Origin: Paracoccus haematequi
GTDB taxonomy: Bacteria > Pseudomonadota > Alphaproteobacteria > Rhodobacterales > Rhodobacteraceae
DNA length: 64,000 nt
Reading direction: 5' to 3'
Assembly: GCF_900631945.1 (NCBI RefSeq)
Contig: NZ_UZWE01000025.1
Coordinates: 56,147 to 120,146 of the forward strand
The position numbers and the translations under genes were made by a program. Below the pieces are notes generated by a model. The model was not told the origin of the DNA and ran no database searches. It saw only the letters and a program-made list of their open reading frames with translations. Positions 13,750-23,373 of this stretch are shown here, in pieces (the stretch's first letter is position 1; every line of letters begins with the position of its first letter).

Positions 13750-16700
13750 TCACACCCCCACCGCACGGCGCAGATCCAGCGTCAGCGGGAATTCGCGGTG
13801 GATGCGTTCCGGCGCGACCGGGTGGCCGTGGCCGGGGCGGTGGCCGTGAGGGCTGAAGCGCGCCAGGCGGCGCGCCTCGGCCTCGTTCCCGTTCACCGGG
13901 AAGGTGTCGTAATTTCGCCCGCCCGGATGGGCGACGTGATAGACGCAGCCGCCCAGCGGGCGATTCGACCAGCTGTCGAAGATGTCGAAGGTCAGCGGCG
14001 CATGGACCGGCAGGACCGGGTGCAGCGCCGATGCGGGCTGCCACGCCTTGAAGCGCACCCCCGCCACCGATTCGCCCGCGCCGATATCCGTCAGCGGCAC
14101 CGCGCGGCCGTTGCACAGCACCTGATAGCGAAGGGGATCCGCCGCCGACAGCTTGACCTGCAAGCGTTCGGTGGAACTGTCGGTATAGCGCACGGTGCCG
14201 CCGATGGCGCCGGTTTCGCCCAGGACATGCCAGGGTTCCAGGGCCTGGCGCAGTTCCAGGTGGACCCCCTCGACCTCGACCTCGCCGCAGAAGGGAAACC
14301 GGAATTCGGCCTGGGCCTTGAACCAGTCCTGCCGCATCGGGAAGCCGTGGTCGGTCAGGTCGCGCAGCACGTCGCAGAAATCCGTCCAGACGAAATGCGG
14401 CAGCATGAAGCGGTCGTGCAGCGCCGTGCCCCAGCGGGTCAGGTCGCCCGAGGCGGGCGACTTCCAGAACCGCGCGATCAGCGCGCGCAGCAGCAGTTGC
14501 TGGGCCAGGGACATGCGCGCGTCGGGCGGCATCTCGAAGCCCCGGAACTCGACCAGGCCCAGGCGGCCGGTCGGACCATCGGGAGAATACATCTTGTCGA
14601 TGCAGATTTCCGCCCGGTGGGTGTTGCCCGTCACATCGGTCAGGATGTTGCGCAGCAGCCGGTCGGTCAGCCAGGGCAGGGGCGGCGTGCCCCGGTCCGG
14701 CCCCGGGATCTGGGCCAGGGCGATTTCCAACTCATAGAGCGAATCGTGCCGCGCCTCGTCGATCCTTGGCGCCTGCGAGGTCGGGCCGATGAACAGCCCC
14801 GAGAACAGGTAGGACAGCGAGGGATGCCGGTTCCAGTGCCGGATCAGGCTGGCCAGCAGGTCGGGGCGGCGCAGGAAGGGGCTGTCATTGGTCGTCGCGC
14901 CCCCCACCACGACATGATTGCCCCCGCCGGTGCCGGTATGCTTGCCGTCGATCATGAACTTTTCCGCGCCAAGGCGGGACTGGCGCGCGTCCTCATAGAC
15001 GCCCTGGGTGATCGCCACGCAGTCGTCCCAGCTTTCGGCGGGGTGGATGTTCACCTCGATCACGCCGGGATCGGGGGCGACCCGGATCACGTTCAGGCGC
15101 GGATCGTGGGGCGGGGCATAGCCTTCCACATGGATCGGCAGGTTCAGGCGCAGGGCCGCGGCCTCGACCGCGCGCAGCAGGTCCAGATATTCCTCCAGCG
15201 TCGCCACCGGCGGCATGAAGACGCAGAGCCGCCCGTTCTTCGGCTCGACCGACAGAGCGGTGCGGATCTTGCCGCCCAGTTCCGCGTCGCCCGCGCCAGG
15301 CCCTTGGGGCACCCCGTCCTGAACCGGCGCATGGGCGACGAAACTGGCCATGGGCTGCGACTTGCGGCCGGGCGCGACCGGACCCGGCGGGGCCAGCGGC
15401 GCGCGGTCCTGGGTCGGATCGGCCGGATTGACATAGGGATAGTCGGATTCCGGCAGATGCGGCAGCGACGACAGCGGCAGGCGATATCCGACAGGGCTGT
15501 CGCCGGGCACCAGGAAGATATGCCCGCGCCGCAGCCGCCAGCGTTCCGAATGCCACCGCAGGCCCGCGCGCGATTGCCAGGCCTGCACCGGCAGCACGAA
15601 GCCGGTGGGCACGGTCAGCCCCCGGTCGAAAACGGCCGCGATGCGGTGGCGCGCCTCGGGGTCGGCCAGTTCGCTGTTTTCGGGCGTGACATTCGCGGGC
15701 AGCCGGGCCTCGCGCAGCAGCCATTCGGCCGGATCCTCATAGGCGGGCAGCACGTTGTCGCCGGAAACGCCCAGTTCGGCCGCCATTTCCCGCAGCAGTT
15801 CCTGCGCCTGGAGGGCCGTCGCCGCGCCGCCGCCCGATTCGCGCGCGATCAGGCCGGGATTCTGCCAGACCGGCTGGCCGTCGCGCCGCCAGTAAAGCGA
15901 GAAGGTCCAGCGGGGCAGCGTTTCCCCCGGATACCATTTGCCCTGGCCGTGATGCAGGAACCCGTTCGGCGCGAAACGGTCTCGCAGCTTGCGGATCAGC
16001 AGGTCGGCGCGGTCGCGCTTCGCCGGGCCGACCGCATCGGTGTTCCATTCCGGGCTTTCGAAATCGTCGATGGACACGAAGGTCGGCTCTCCGCCCATGG
16101 TCAGGCGCACGTCGCCCTCGCGCAACGCCGCATCGACCTGGTGGCCCAGCCGGTTCAGGTCGGCCCAGGCATCGTCGCTGAAGGGCTTGGTGATGCGCGG
16201 ATGTTCGGCCACGCGGCGGACCTGCATGTCGAAATGGAAATCGACCTCGGCAAAGCTGGCGGCGCCGCTGATGGGGGCGCAACTGCGGTAATGCGGCGCG
16301 GCGGCCAGCGGGATATGGCTTTCGCCGGCCAGAAGGCCGGATGTCGGATCCAGGCCGATCCAGCCGGCGCCGGGCAGATAGACCTCGGCCCAGGCGTGCA
16401 GGTCGGTGAAGTCGTGGGCGGTGCCGGAAGGGCCGTCAAGCGCCTGGAAATCGGGCTTCAACTGGATCAGGTATCCCGACACGAAGCGCGCGGCAAAGCC
16501 CAGATGGCGCAGCGCGTTGACCAGCAGCCAGGTGGAATCGCGACAGGATCCGCTGCGCAGGGCCAGCGTCTCCTCGGGCGTCTGGACGCCGGGTTCCATG
16601 CGGATGGTATAGCCGGTCTCGGCCGCGATGCGCGCGTTCAGCGCCACCACGAAATCCACGGTGCGGGTCCGGTCGCGCGGGATGCTGTCCAGCAGCGCGC

Positions 16701-17082
16701 GCAGCAGCGGCCCGGCGGGTTCGACGGCGCGGTAAGGGACCAGTTCCTCGGCCAGGTCGGGGGCATAGTCGAAGGGCCAGTGTTCGGCGCTGTCTTCCAC
16801 GAAGAAGTCGAACGGGTTGTAGACGGTCATGTCGGCTGTCAGATCGACCTCGATCTTCAGCTCGCGGACGGGTTCGGGAAAGACGAAGCGCGCCAGCCAG
16901 TTGCCGAAGGGATCCTGCTGGTGGTTCACGAAATGGCCTTCGGGCGCGACCTTCAGCGAATGAGAGATGACACGGGTGCGCGAATGCGGCGCGGGGCGCA
17001 GCCGGATCACCTGCGGGCCAAGGATCACCGGACGGTCGTATCTGTAATGCGTCAGGTGATAGATGCTGGCCTTGATCGACAT
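13750..17082 (-). CDS. Large transglutaminase-DUF2126 (amidoligase-like) protein
   Basis: 1110 aa. Residues 1-280 are a transglutaminase with N-domain and triad Cys180-His229-Asp245 ([26 protein letters not shown]). The remaining ~820 residues are the DUF2126 region, with [66 protein letters not shown] and [10 protein letters not shown]; this region has been proposed to be a glutamine-synthetase/GCS-like COOH-NH2 ligase. The start at 17082 ([18 protein letters not shown]) is the conserved family start; longer open frame upstream belongs to a neighbour's shadow. First gene of a three-gene unit. Product of the pathway is unknown. Confidence 0.92.
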   Translation of the reverse strand: MSIKASIYHLTHYRYDRPVILGPQVIRLRPAPHSRTRVISHSLKVAPEGHFVNHQQDPFGNWLARFVFPEPVRELKIEVDLTADMTVYNPFDFFVEDSAEHWPFDYAPDLAEELVPYRAVEPAGPLLRALLDSIPRDRTRTVDFVVALNARIAAETGYTIRMEPGVQTPEETLALRSGSCRDSTWLLVNALRHLGFAARFVSGYLIQLKPDFQALDGPSGTAHDFTDLHAWAEVYLPGAGWIGLDPTSGLLAGESHIPLAAAPHYRSCAPISGAASFAEVDFHFDMQVRRVAEHPRITKPFSDDAWADLNRLGHQVDAALREGDVRLTMGGEPTFVSIDDFESPEWNTDAVGPAKRDRADLLIRKLRDRFAPNGFLHHGQGKWYPGETLPRWTFSLYWRRDGQPVWQNPGLIARESGGGAATALQAQELLREMAAELGVSGDNVLPAYEDPAEWLLREARLPANVTPENSELADPEARHRIAAVFDRGLTVPTGFVLPVQAWQSRAGLRWHSERWRLRRGHIFLVPGDSPVGYRLPLSSLPHLPESDYPYVNPADPTQDRAPLAPPGPVAPGRKSQPMASFVAHAPVQDGVPQGPGAGDAELGGKIRTALSVEPKNGRLCVFMPPVATLEEYLDLLRAVEAAALRLNLPIHVEGYAPPHDPRLNVIRVAPDPGVIEVNIHPAESWDDCVAITQGVYEDARQSRLGAEKFMIDGKHTGTGGGNHVVVGGATTNDSPFLRRPDLLASLIRHWNRHPSLSYLFSGLFIGPTSQAPRIDEARHDSLYELEIALAQIPGPDRGTPPLPWLTDRLLRNILTDVTGNTHRAEICIDKMYSPDGPTGRLGLVEFRGFEMPPDARMSLAQQLLLRALIARFWKSPASGDLTRWGTALHDRFMLPHFVWTDFCDVLRDLTDHGFPMRQDWFKAQAEFRFPFCGEVEVEGVHLELRQALEPWHVLGETGAIGGTVRYTDSSTERLQVKLSAADPLRYQVLCNGRAVPLTDIGAGESVAGVRFKAWQPASALHPVLPVHAPLTFDIFDSWSNRPLGGCVYHVAHPGGRNYDTFPVNGNEAEARRLARFSPHGHRPGHGHPVAPERIHREFPLTLDLRRAVGV

Positions 17083-17155
17083 GCGCTGTCCCCGCTGGTC
17101 TTTCCCGCAGCTTACACAATGCGGTCCGGGGCGCGAGATCTTGCGGAGCCGTTGC

Positions 17156-18049
17156 CTAAAATTCGCGCAGGGCGGCGCAGAGGCGGTCCCATTCCGCGAG
17201 ATCGGCCGGGATGCCCAGCCGCAGGCGGTGGTCCGGGCGGACAGGCCGATGCACCCGGATATGGGCGCGGGCCAGCCGGTCCTGCGCCGCCGCCGCATCG
17301 CCGGTGTCGTACAGGCGAAACAGATGCGTGCCGCCCGCCGGGCGCCATCCCGCCGCCGCGGCCAGACGGTCCAGGCGCAGCACGGCCTCGGCCAGATACA
17401 GGATCGTCTGATCGGCCCAGGCCCGGTCGGCCAGGGCCTGGGCGCCAAGCGACAGGGCCGGGCCGTCGGGCGGCGGGCAGTCGGACAGGCGGTCCAGCAG
17501 GGCGGGGGCGGCCAGCACCAGGCCAAGCCCCCGCAGGCCCCAGAACGGGCGGAGATCCCGCAGGATCAGCGCGTTGCCCGGCAGGGCGGGGGCCAGCGAC
17601 AGATCGGGGCGCGGATCGGCAAGGCTTTCATCCACGACCAGGTGGCCCACCTGCCGGGCCAGCCGGGACAGCGCCTCGGGCGGCCAGTCCCGGCCAGCGG
17701 GATGGCCGGGATTCCCGACCACCGCAAGGTCGGCACCCGCCATGTCGTGGATGTCCCGGACCTGGGCCACCTGCCAGCCCGCCGCGCGCAGGGACGCCGC
17801 ATCGCCGCCCGCCAGCACCGCCGCCCGACCGGGCGGCAGGCGCAGGATCGCCGCAGTCACCTCCGCCACCGCCCGGACCTGCGCGGGATCGCAGCCCAGC
17901 CAGTCTGCCGTAGCCTGCGCCAGCGGCTTTTGCGGCCCGTCCGCGGGCTGCGCGCGCCCCGGCCAGGGACGGCGGTTGGCCGCCCCGGACAGGTCGATCC
18001 AGCCCCGCGCCGAATCCTGTTCCGTATCGCCGCGCGGGTCGTCCTGCAT
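17156..18049 (-). CDS. CobC-like PLP-fold protein lacking the Schiff-base lysine
   Basis: 297 aa. The scaffold is that of CobC/threonine-phosphate decarboxylase: [32 protein letters not shown] (where the family has NPNNPDGR), [18 protein letters not shown] and a C-terminal [11 protein letters not shown]...RLRLGIP. In the family the PLP lysine sits in a motif like SFGKFFGLAG; here the aligned segment is [10 protein letters not shown], with no lysine. The tyrosine-containing cofactor segment near the N-terminus is also shortened. The reading frame is intact, so it is not an obvious pseudogene. The start at 18049 gives MQDDPRGD. It is either a divergent non-catalytic homologue or a decaying gene; cobalamin synthesis is not supported by its neighbours. 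Confidence 0.7.
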   Translation of the reverse strand: MQDDPRGDTEQDSARGWIDLSGAANRRPWPGRAQPADGPQKPLAQATADWLGCDPAQVRAVAEVTAAILRLPPGRAAVLAGGDAASLRAAGWQVAQVRDIHDMAGADLAVVGNPGHPAGRDWPPEALSRLARQVGHLVVDESLADPRPDLSLAPALPGNALILRDLRPFWGLRGLGLVLAAPALLDRLSDCPPPDGPALSLGAQALADRAWADQTILYLAEAVLRLDRLAAAAGWRPAGGTHLFRLYDTGDAAAAQDRLARAHIRVHRPVRPDHRLRLGIPADLAEWDRLCAALREF

Positions 18050-18191
18050 GGGGTTCGCCTGTCTTGCCGTTCCGATGGCGCGATTTAGCCAGTCGTGGTG
18101 TTTTCCACAATCTTTTCGGGAATTTTGCTTTACAGCGGGCACAATCGCGACCACGATATGCAGTAGGAACATCCGGGCAACCCCGCCCGGT

Positions 18192-18208
18192 CTTGTTTCA
18201 TGAACAAG
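18192..18208. promoter_or_regulatory. Inverted repeat upstream of ybjN-like gene
   Basis: CTTGTT-TCATG-AACAAG has perfect 6-bp arms and lies 44 bases before the start at 18253, in the 203-base divergent region between the CobC-like gene and the YbjN gene. It could be a dimeric repressor site; no regulator is identified. Confidence 0.35.
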
Positions 18209-18252
18209 GGACAGCGGCATCGCATCGCGTCCCGTCCGAGGCAGGATACGAC

Positions 18253-18756
18253 ATGGCGCAAACGGAAGCAGTGATTCCGACCGATGAGATTCATCCCATC
18301 GACATCGTCGAGGTGGTCGCCGCCCATCACGACTGGGATTTCGACCGCCTGGCCGACGATCAGATCGTCATGACGGTCCAGGGGCAGTGGCGCAGCTATA
18401 CCCTGACGCTGGCCTGGTCCCCTCGGGAAGAGGTGCTGCGCCTGATCTGCACCTTCGACCTGGATCCGCCCGCCGACCGGCTGCCGCTGATCTATGAGAC
18501 GTTGAATCTGGCCAACGATCAGGTCTGGGACGGCGGCTTCACCTTCTGGTCCAGGCAGCGGCTGATGGTCTGGCGCTATGGCCTGGTGCTGGGCGGCGAC
18601 GCGATCGCCTCGGCCGAGCAGGTGGACCGGATGATCGGCAACGCGCTGCTGGGCTGCGAGCGGTTCTATCCGTCCTTCCAACTGGTTGCCTGGGGCAACA
18701 GCGCCCCCGCCGCCGCACTGGACATCGCCCTGGGCGAGGCCTACGGACGGGCATAA
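18253..18756 (+). CDS. YbjN-domain protein
   Basis: 167 aa, cytosolic, no signal peptide. It matches the YbjN family of sensory-transduction-like proteins: HPIDIVEVVAAHHDWDFDRL, WRSYTLTLAWSPREEVLRLICTFDLDPP and NLANDQVWDGGFTFW. The fold resembles type III secretion chaperones, and the molecular role is unknown. The start at 18253 gives MAQTEAVIP; the open frame extends upstream through non-coding sequence. First gene of a co-directional run (ybjN, proC, csaA, dehydrogenase), 38 bases before proC. Confidence 0.85.
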   Translation: MAQTEAVIPTDEIHPIDIVEVVAAHHDWDFDRLADDQIVMTVQGQWRSYTLTLAWSPREEVLRLICTFDLDPPADRLPLIYETLNLANDQVWDGGFTFWSRQRLMVWRYGLVLGGDAIASAEQVDRMIGNALLGCERFYPSFQLVAWGNSAPAAALDIALGEAYGRA

Positions 18757-18794
18757 GGGGCGGCGCGGGCCCGATGCAAGATAAGGGGGGCCGG

Positions 18795-19610
18795 ATGGGC
18801 GATTTCGACGATATCAACAGGCGCGGGCTGGTGCTGGTCGGTTGCGGGCGGATGGGCGGCGCGATGCTGCGCGGTTGGCTGGCGCGCGGGCTGGAACCCG
18901 GCGCGGTGACGGTGATCGACCCCCGGCTGGCGCCTGAATGGCAGGACAAGGGGCTGCGGGTGAACGCCGCGCTGCCCGCTGATCCGGCGGTGCTGGTGCT
19001 GGCCGTCAAGCCGCAGATGATGGCCGAGGCCTTGGGCGGCGCGCCGCGTCTGGCCGATACGCTGGTGCTGTCGGTCGCCGCGGGCACCACCATCGCCACC
19101 TTCGAAGCCGCCTTTCCTGGCGCGCCCATCGTCCGCGTGATGCCGAACACCCCCGCCGCCATCGGCCAGGGGATCAGCGCGATGATCGGCAACAGCCTGG
19201 CGACCCCGGCGCATCTGGATCTGGCGCAGACGCTGATGGCGGCCGTGGGCCGCGTTGTGCGCCTGGACAGCGAGGATCAGATGGATGCGGTGACCGGCCT
19301 GTCGGGCAGCGGACCGGCCTATGTCTTCCACCTGATCGAGGCGATGGCCCAGGCGGGCGAGGCGCAGGGTCTGCCCGCCGCGCTGTCGCTGGACCTGGCG
19401 CGCATGACCGTCGCCGGGGCGGGGGCGCTTGCCATCGACGCGGACGAGGATCCGGCGGTGCTGCGCGAAAACGTCACCTCGCCCGGCGGGACGACTGCCG
19501 CCGGGTTGCGGGTGCTGATGGATCCGGATAACGGACTGCCGCCGCTGATGGCGCGCACCATTGCCGCCGCCACCGAACGGGGGCGCGAACTGGGAAAGGC
19601 TTCACAATGA
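18795..19610 (+). CDS. proC: Pyrroline-5-carboxylate reductase
   Basis: 271 aa (278 if the ATG at 18774 is used). It catalyses the last step of proline synthesis with NAD(P)H. The Rossmann motif GCGRMGGAML lies near the N-terminus; the conserved RVMPNTPAAIGQG, TGLSGSGPAYVFHLIEAM and the C-terminal ENVTSPGGTTAAGL are intact. The start at 18795 is preferred because AAGGGGGG lies 4 bases upstream and the N-terminus then has the family length. Its stop overlaps the csaA start (ATGA). Confidence 0.95.
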   Translation: MGDFDDINRRGLVLVGCGRMGGAMLRGWLARGLEPGAVTVIDPRLAPEWQDKGLRVNAALPADPAVLVLAVKPQMMAEALGGAPRLADTLVLSVAAGTTIATFEAAFPGAPIVRVMPNTPAAIGQGISAMIGNSLATPAHLDLAQTLMAAVGRVVRLDSEDQMDAVTGLSGSGPAYVFHLIEAMAQAGEAQGLPAALSLDLARMTVAGAGALAIDADEDPAVLRENVTSPGGTTAAGLRVLMDPDNGLPPLMARTIAAATERGRELGKASQ

Positions 19611-19939
19611 CGATCAGCTTCGACGATTTCCTGAAGGTCGACATCCGCACCGCCACCATCACCCGCGTCGAGCCGTTCCCCGAGGCGCGCAAGCCCGCCT
19701 TCAAGCTGTGGCTGGACGTGGGCGATCTGGGCGAGCGCAAATCCTCGGCCCAGATCACCCGGCACTATGACCCGGAAACGCTGGTCGGCAAGCAGGTGCT
19801 GTGCGTGGTGAACTTTCCGCCGCGCCAGATCGGCCCCGTCCGGTCCGAGGTGCTGGTCCTGGGCGTCCCCGACGCGGACGGAGAGGTCGTGCTGGTCCGC
19901 CCCGACCTGACCGTGGCGAATGGCGGGCGGCTGTTCTGA
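19607..19939 (+). CDS. csaA: CsaA-type tRNA-binding-domain protein
   Basis: 110-aa stand-alone OB-fold of the EMAP/Trbp111 type. The diagnostic DFLKVDIRTATI start and VNFPPRQIGPVRSEVLVLGVPDADGEVVLV are present. CsaA in other bacteria is a dimeric tRNA-binding or chaperone-like protein; here the role is by family only. Coupled on both sides: it overlaps proC by 4 bases and its TGA shares a base with the next start. Confidence 0.93.
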   Translation: MTISFDDFLKVDIRTATITRVEPFPEARKPAFKLWLDVGDLGERKSSAQITRHYDPETLVGKQVLCVVNFPPRQIGPVRSEVLVLGVPDADGEVVLVRPDLTVANGGRLF

Positions 19940-20886
19940 TGCGGCTGCTGGTGACGCGGCCCATGACCGACCGGGCCAGCCAGGCGATCCGCGACCGCTT
20001 CGACGCCACCTTCCGCGACAATACCCCGATGTCGGAATCCCAGGCCGCGCAGGCGCTGCGCGATTACGACGCGATCATCCCGACGCTGGGCGACGCTTTC
20101 ACCGCCGCCACCTTCGCGCAGCCGGTGCGCTGCCGGATCCTGGCGAATTTCGGGGCGGGCTATAACCATATAGACGTAGCGGCGGCCGCGACGGCGGGGG
20201 TCGTGGTCACGAACACGCCGGGGGTGGTGACCGACGCCACGGCCGACATCGCGCTGACGCTGATCCTGATGACGCTGCGCCGCGCCTCGGAGGGAGAGCG
20301 GATCCTGCGTGCCGGTCAGTGGCAGGGCTGGAACCCGACGCAGCTTCTGGGCGGCCAAGTCAGCGGGCGGACCGTCGGCATCGTCGGCATGGGCCGGATC
20401 GGCAAGGCCATCGCCCGGCGCTGCCATTTCGGCTTTGGCATGGACGTGGTGTTCTTCAACCGATCCCCGGTCGCCGGCCTGGAATTCCCGGCCCGCCAGA
20501 TTCCCGACCTGGACGGGATGCTGGAACAGGCCGATGTCGCGGTCGTCGCCGTTCCGGGCGGCGCGGGAACCCGGCACCTGATCGGCGCGCGGCAGATGGC
20601 GGCGCTTGGGCCGCAGGGCTATCTGGTCAATATCGCCCGCGGCGACGTGGTCGACGAAGCCGCGCTGATCCAGGCGTTGAACGCGGGGCAGATCGCGGGC
20701 GCCGGGCTGGATGTCTATGAACGCGAACCGCTGGTGCCGCAGGCGCTGCTGGACGCCCCGAACGCCACCCTGCTGCCCCATCTGGGCACCGCCACCGACG
20801 ACACGCGCACGGCGATGGGGCTGCGCGCCCTGGACAACCTGACGGCCTTCGCCGAAGGGCGCGACCCTCACGACCGGGTGAACTGA
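19939..20886 (+). CDS. D-2-hydroxyacid dehydrogenase (glyoxylate/hydroxypyruvate reductase type)
   Basis: 315 aa. NAD(P)-binding loop GMGRIG at 150-155 and catalytic Arg234 (NIARGDVVDE), Glu263 (DVYEREP) and His281 (LLPHLGTAT) are all in place. The N-terminal FGAGYNHIDV and NTPGVVTDATAD motifs point to the glyoxylate reductase/glycerate dehydrogenase group, so glyoxylate or hydroxypyruvate is the likely substrate. Hydroxypyruvate reductase is part of the serine cycle in some methylotrophs, but nothing else here links it to one. Coupled to csaA. Confidence 0.9.
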   Translation: MRLLVTRPMTDRASQAIRDRFDATFRDNTPMSESQAAQALRDYDAIIPTLGDAFTAATFAQPVRCRILANFGAGYNHIDVAAAATAGVVVTNTPGVVTDATADIALTLILMTLRRASEGERILRAGQWQGWNPTQLLGGQVSGRTVGIVGMGRIGKAIARRCHFGFGMDVVFFNRSPVAGLEFPARQIPDLDGMLEQADVAVVAVPGGAGTRHLIGARQMAALGPQGYLVNIARGDVVDEAALIQALNAGQIAGAGLDVYEREPLVPQALLDAPNATLLPHLGTATDDTRTAMGLRALDNLTAFAEGRDPHDRVN

Positions 20887-20898
20887 GGCAGGCGCGCC

Positions 20899-20924
20899 GG
20901 AACCCTGGCCCGCCGCAGGCGGTT
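20899..20924 (+). promoter_or_regulatory. EcfG (general stress sigma)-type promoter for csbD
   Basis: GGAAC at 20899-20903 and GTT at 20922-20924 give the spacing known for alphaproteobacterial EcfG/RpoE2 promoters (GGAAC, 18-19 bases, TT). It lies 35 bases before csbD, and CsbD-family genes are common members of that stress regulon. Read from sequence; not measured. Confidence 0.6.
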
Positions 20925-20958
20925 ATTTCCCAGATCACAGCGTCCAAAGGAGACAAGC

Positions 20959-21162
20959 ATGAACTGGGACATCATCCAGGGAAAATGGAAGCAGGTCAAA
21001 GGTTCGGTCAAGGAAAAATGGGGCGACCTGACCGACGACGACCTGGACCGGATCGACGGCAACAAGGACCAGCTGGCCGGCAAGTTGCAGGAAAAATACG
21101 GCTGGACCAAGGACGAGGCCGAACGCAACATCGACGACCATTTCCGCGACCGCACCTTCTGA
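20959..21162 (+). CDS. CsbD-family stress protein
   Basis: 67-aa, highly charged protein with the complete CsbD domain: MNWDIIQGKWKQVKGSVKEKWG followed by LTDDDLDRIDGNKDQLAGKLQEKYGW. Proteins of this family (E. coli YjbJ, B. subtilis CsbD) are abundant under general stress; their molecular function is unknown. Shine-Dalgarno AGGAG precedes the ATG. Monocistronic: its own stress-type promoter upstream and a strong terminator downstream. Confidence 0.95.
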   Translation: MNWDIIQGKWKQVKGSVKEKWGDLTDDDLDRIDGNKDQLAGKLQEKYGWTKDEAERNIDDHFRDRTF

Positions 21163-21185
21163 GGCGGTTCGGCCCGAACGGGAAA

Positions 21186-21210
21186 GGGTGCCTTCCGGGC
21201 ACCCTTTTTC
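21186..21210 (+). terminator. Intrinsic terminator of csbD
   Basis: 7-bp stem GGGTGCC/GGCACCC with a 5-base loop, followed by TTTTTC. Confidence 0.9.
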
Positions 21211-21264
21211 TTTGGCGGACGGCAGGCTACCAAGGCGGTGTTTGCCAGGATCGGGATCGCCGCC

Positions 21265-22227
21265 ATGATGTATTCCTATGTCATCCGCAACGGGCGCATC
21301 GTGCGGCAGGACAAGGACGCGCCCTTGGCCGATGCCATCTGGATCGACCTGATCGCCCCCGGAAAGCAGGAAACCGCGCTGCTGCGCGACCTGGGCGTCG
21401 ATGTTCCCACGCTGGCCGATATGGAAGAGATCGAGATCTCGAACCGCCTGTATCGGGAAGCGGGGACGGACTACATGACCGCTGTGCTGCCGGGGGAACG
21501 GGGCGACGGCAACCGCGTGACGATGCCGGTCAGCTTCATCCTGTCGCCAGACCGGCTGGTCACGGTGCGGCACCATTCGCCGCGCCCGTTCCTGACCTAT
21601 CCCGAACGCGGCGAACGGTCGACGCTGGGCTGTTCCACCCCCCACCGCCTGTTCCTGGGCCTGGTCGAGGAGATCATCGCCCGGCTGGCCGACATCCTGG
21701 AGGGATCGGGCCGATTGCTGGACGACACGACGATCTCGATCTTCGAGACCCGCAGCGCGCGCGGCCAGGGCGACCGCCTGCAAGCCGCGCTGCGCCAGGT
21801 GGGCCGCGAGGCCGAGGCCATGGCCCGCGTCCGGCTGTCGCTTCTGACCATCGAGCGGATGCTGGCCTTCTATATCGCCACCATCGACGAACAGCCCGAA
21901 TCCGGGCGGCTGCGTCCGGTGGTCAAGGGCCAGTTGCGCGATGTCCAGGCGTTGGAGGTCCATGCCGATTTCCTTGGATCGCGGGTCAGCCTGGCGGTGG
22001 ACACGACGCTGGGCATGATCAACCTGGAACAGAACAATACCGTGCGGATCCTGTCGGTGGTGGCAGCCCTGTTCCTGCCGCCGACGCTGATCGCCAGCAT
22101 CTATGGCATGAACTTCCAGATGATGCCGGAACTGGACGAGGCCTGGGGCTATCCCATGGCGCTGCTGCTGATGGCGGGGACGGCGGCGGCGACCTGGCTG
22201 GTGCTGCGGTGGAAACGCTGGCTGTAG
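21265..22227 (+). CDS. CorA-family divalent cation transporter
   Basis: 320 aa. Long cytoplasmic N-terminal domain, then two C-terminal membrane helices with the signature YGMNF between them (ASIYGMNFQMMPEL) and a short basic tail (RWKRWL). CorA proteins are pentameric Mg2+/Co2+ channels; the GMN loop is the selectivity filter. The start at 21265 (MMYSYVIRNG) is chosen from family N-termini; the ATG at 21268 is nearly equivalent. Follows csbD's terminator and is co-directional with the DUF475 gene 79 bases downstream, so both membrane proteins could be co-expressed. Confidence 0.9.
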   Translation: MMYSYVIRNGRIVRQDKDAPLADAIWIDLIAPGKQETALLRDLGVDVPTLADMEEIEISNRLYREAGTDYMTAVLPGERGDGNRVTMPVSFILSPDRLVTVRHHSPRPFLTYPERGERSTLGCSTPHRLFLGLVEEIIARLADILEGSGRLLDDTTISIFETRSARGQGDRLQAALRQVGREAEAMARVRLSLLTIERMLAFYIATIDEQPESGRLRPVVKGQLRDVQALEVHADFLGSRVSLAVDTTLGMINLEQNNTVRILSVVAALFLPPTLIASIYGMNFQMMPELDEAWGYPMALLLMAGTAAATWLVLRWKRWL

Positions 22228-22306
22228 GGCCGCGCCCCTGCGGCGAAGGCCCTTGCCGCCCCAGTTCCAGCCGCCTATTGGTCGGTCCGTAAAGGGGAGA
22301 AACCCG

Positions 22307-23365
22307 ATGCGTTCATCCTTGTCCTATCTTCGTTGGCCATTGATCGTCACGGCGACGGGCGTCGTCCTGGCCGCCTGGCTGGGGTATCGGTTTACCGGCA
22401 GCACCTCGGGCGCGGTGTCCTTCCTGATGATCGCGCTGGTGCTGGCGATCCTGGAAATCTCGCTGTCCTTCGACAACGCCATCGTCAACGCCAACAAGCT
22501 GAAGGAAATGACGCCCGCCTGGCAGCGCCGCTTCCTGACCTGGGGGATCCTGATCGCCGTCTTCGGGATGCGGGTCATCTTTCCGCTGCTGATCGTGGTG
22601 ATCGCCGCCGGGATCGGTCCCTGGGCCGCGATCAGGCTGGCCGCGACCAGCCCCCAGGAATATTCCCGCCTGATCCAAGAGGCGCATCTGCCCATCGCGG
22701 CCTTCGGCGGCGCCTTCCTGATGCTGGTCGCTCTGACCTTTTTCTTCGACCAGTCCAAGGAGGTCGACTGGATCGGCAAGGTGGAACGCGCGCTGCGCGC
22801 CTGCGGATCGGTGCGCGGGATGGAGGTCGGCTTCGTGCTGGTCATCATCCTGGTCTTCGTCTGGCTGCTGCCGGTGCGCGACGAACACCTGTTCATGTTC
22901 AGCGCCATGTGGGGGATCGTGACTTTTCTTGCCGTGGATGCCCTGGGCCATGTGCTGGACCGCTGGGGCGAGGCGCAGGAACGGTCCCACAGCGCCGCGC
23001 AGGCGGGGCTGGGCGGGTTCCTGTATCTGGAAGTGCTGGACGCGTCCTTCAGCTTTGACGGCGTGATCGGCGCCTTCGCCCTGACCCAGAACCTGTTCCT
23101 GATCGCCATCGGACTGGGCATCGGCGCGATGTATGTGCGGTCCATGACGGTGATGCTGGTCGAACGCGGCACGCTGGCGGAATTCCGTTACCTGGAACAC
23201 GGCGCCTTCTGGTCGATCCTGATCCTGTCGATCATCATGTTCGGCCAGACCATGTGGCACCTGCCCGAGGTCGTGACGGGAATGCTGGGCGCGGTCTTCA
23301 TCGGCGCGGCCTTTGTCAATTCGGTCATGTGGAACCGCCGCCACAAGGGCGCGGCGCAGGGCTGA
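22307..23365 (+). CDS. DUF475 integral membrane protein (TerC/LysE superfamily), copy A
   Basis: 352 aa with about eight or nine hydrophobic segments. Two acidic repeats typical of the TerC-like fold are visible: EISLSFDNAIVNANKLKEM near residue 50 and DASFSFDGVIGAFALTQNLF near residue 245. Such motifs in TerC relatives are thought to bind metal ions. Shine-Dalgarno AAAGGGGA before the ATG at 22307. A paralogue is at 39987; parts of the two genes are nearly identical at DNA level. Function unknown; metal-ion export is a family-based guess. Confidence 0.88.
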   Translation: MRSSLSYLRWPLIVTATGVVLAAWLGYRFTGSTSGAVSFLMIALVLAILEISLSFDNAIVNANKLKEMTPAWQRRFLTWGILIAVFGMRVIFPLLIVVIAAGIGPWAAIRLAATSPQEYSRLIQEAHLPIAAFGGAFLMLVALTFFFDQSKEVDWIGKVERALRACGSVRGMEVGFVLVIILVFVWLLPVRDEHLFMFSAMWGIVTFLAVDALGHVLDRWGEAQERSHSAAQAGLGGFLYLEVLDASFSFDGVIGAFALTQNLFLIAIGLGIGAMYVRSMTVMLVERGTLAEFRYLEHGAFWSILILSIIMFGQTMWHLPEVVTGMLGAVFIGAAFVNSVMWNRRHKGAAQG

Positions 23366-23373
23366 CGGCCAAG

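Noticed and set aside
11467..17913. A 2148-codon open frame on the plus strand across the transglutaminase/ATP-grasp genes
   Set aside because: It is antisense to three genes with clear domains and catalytic residues; its translation is low-complexity Gly/Arg/Gln-rich, typical of GC-rich shadow frames.
17156..18049. Functional cobalamin-synthesis CobC
   Set aside because: The PLP lysine is missing and no other cobalamin synthesis genes are nearby.
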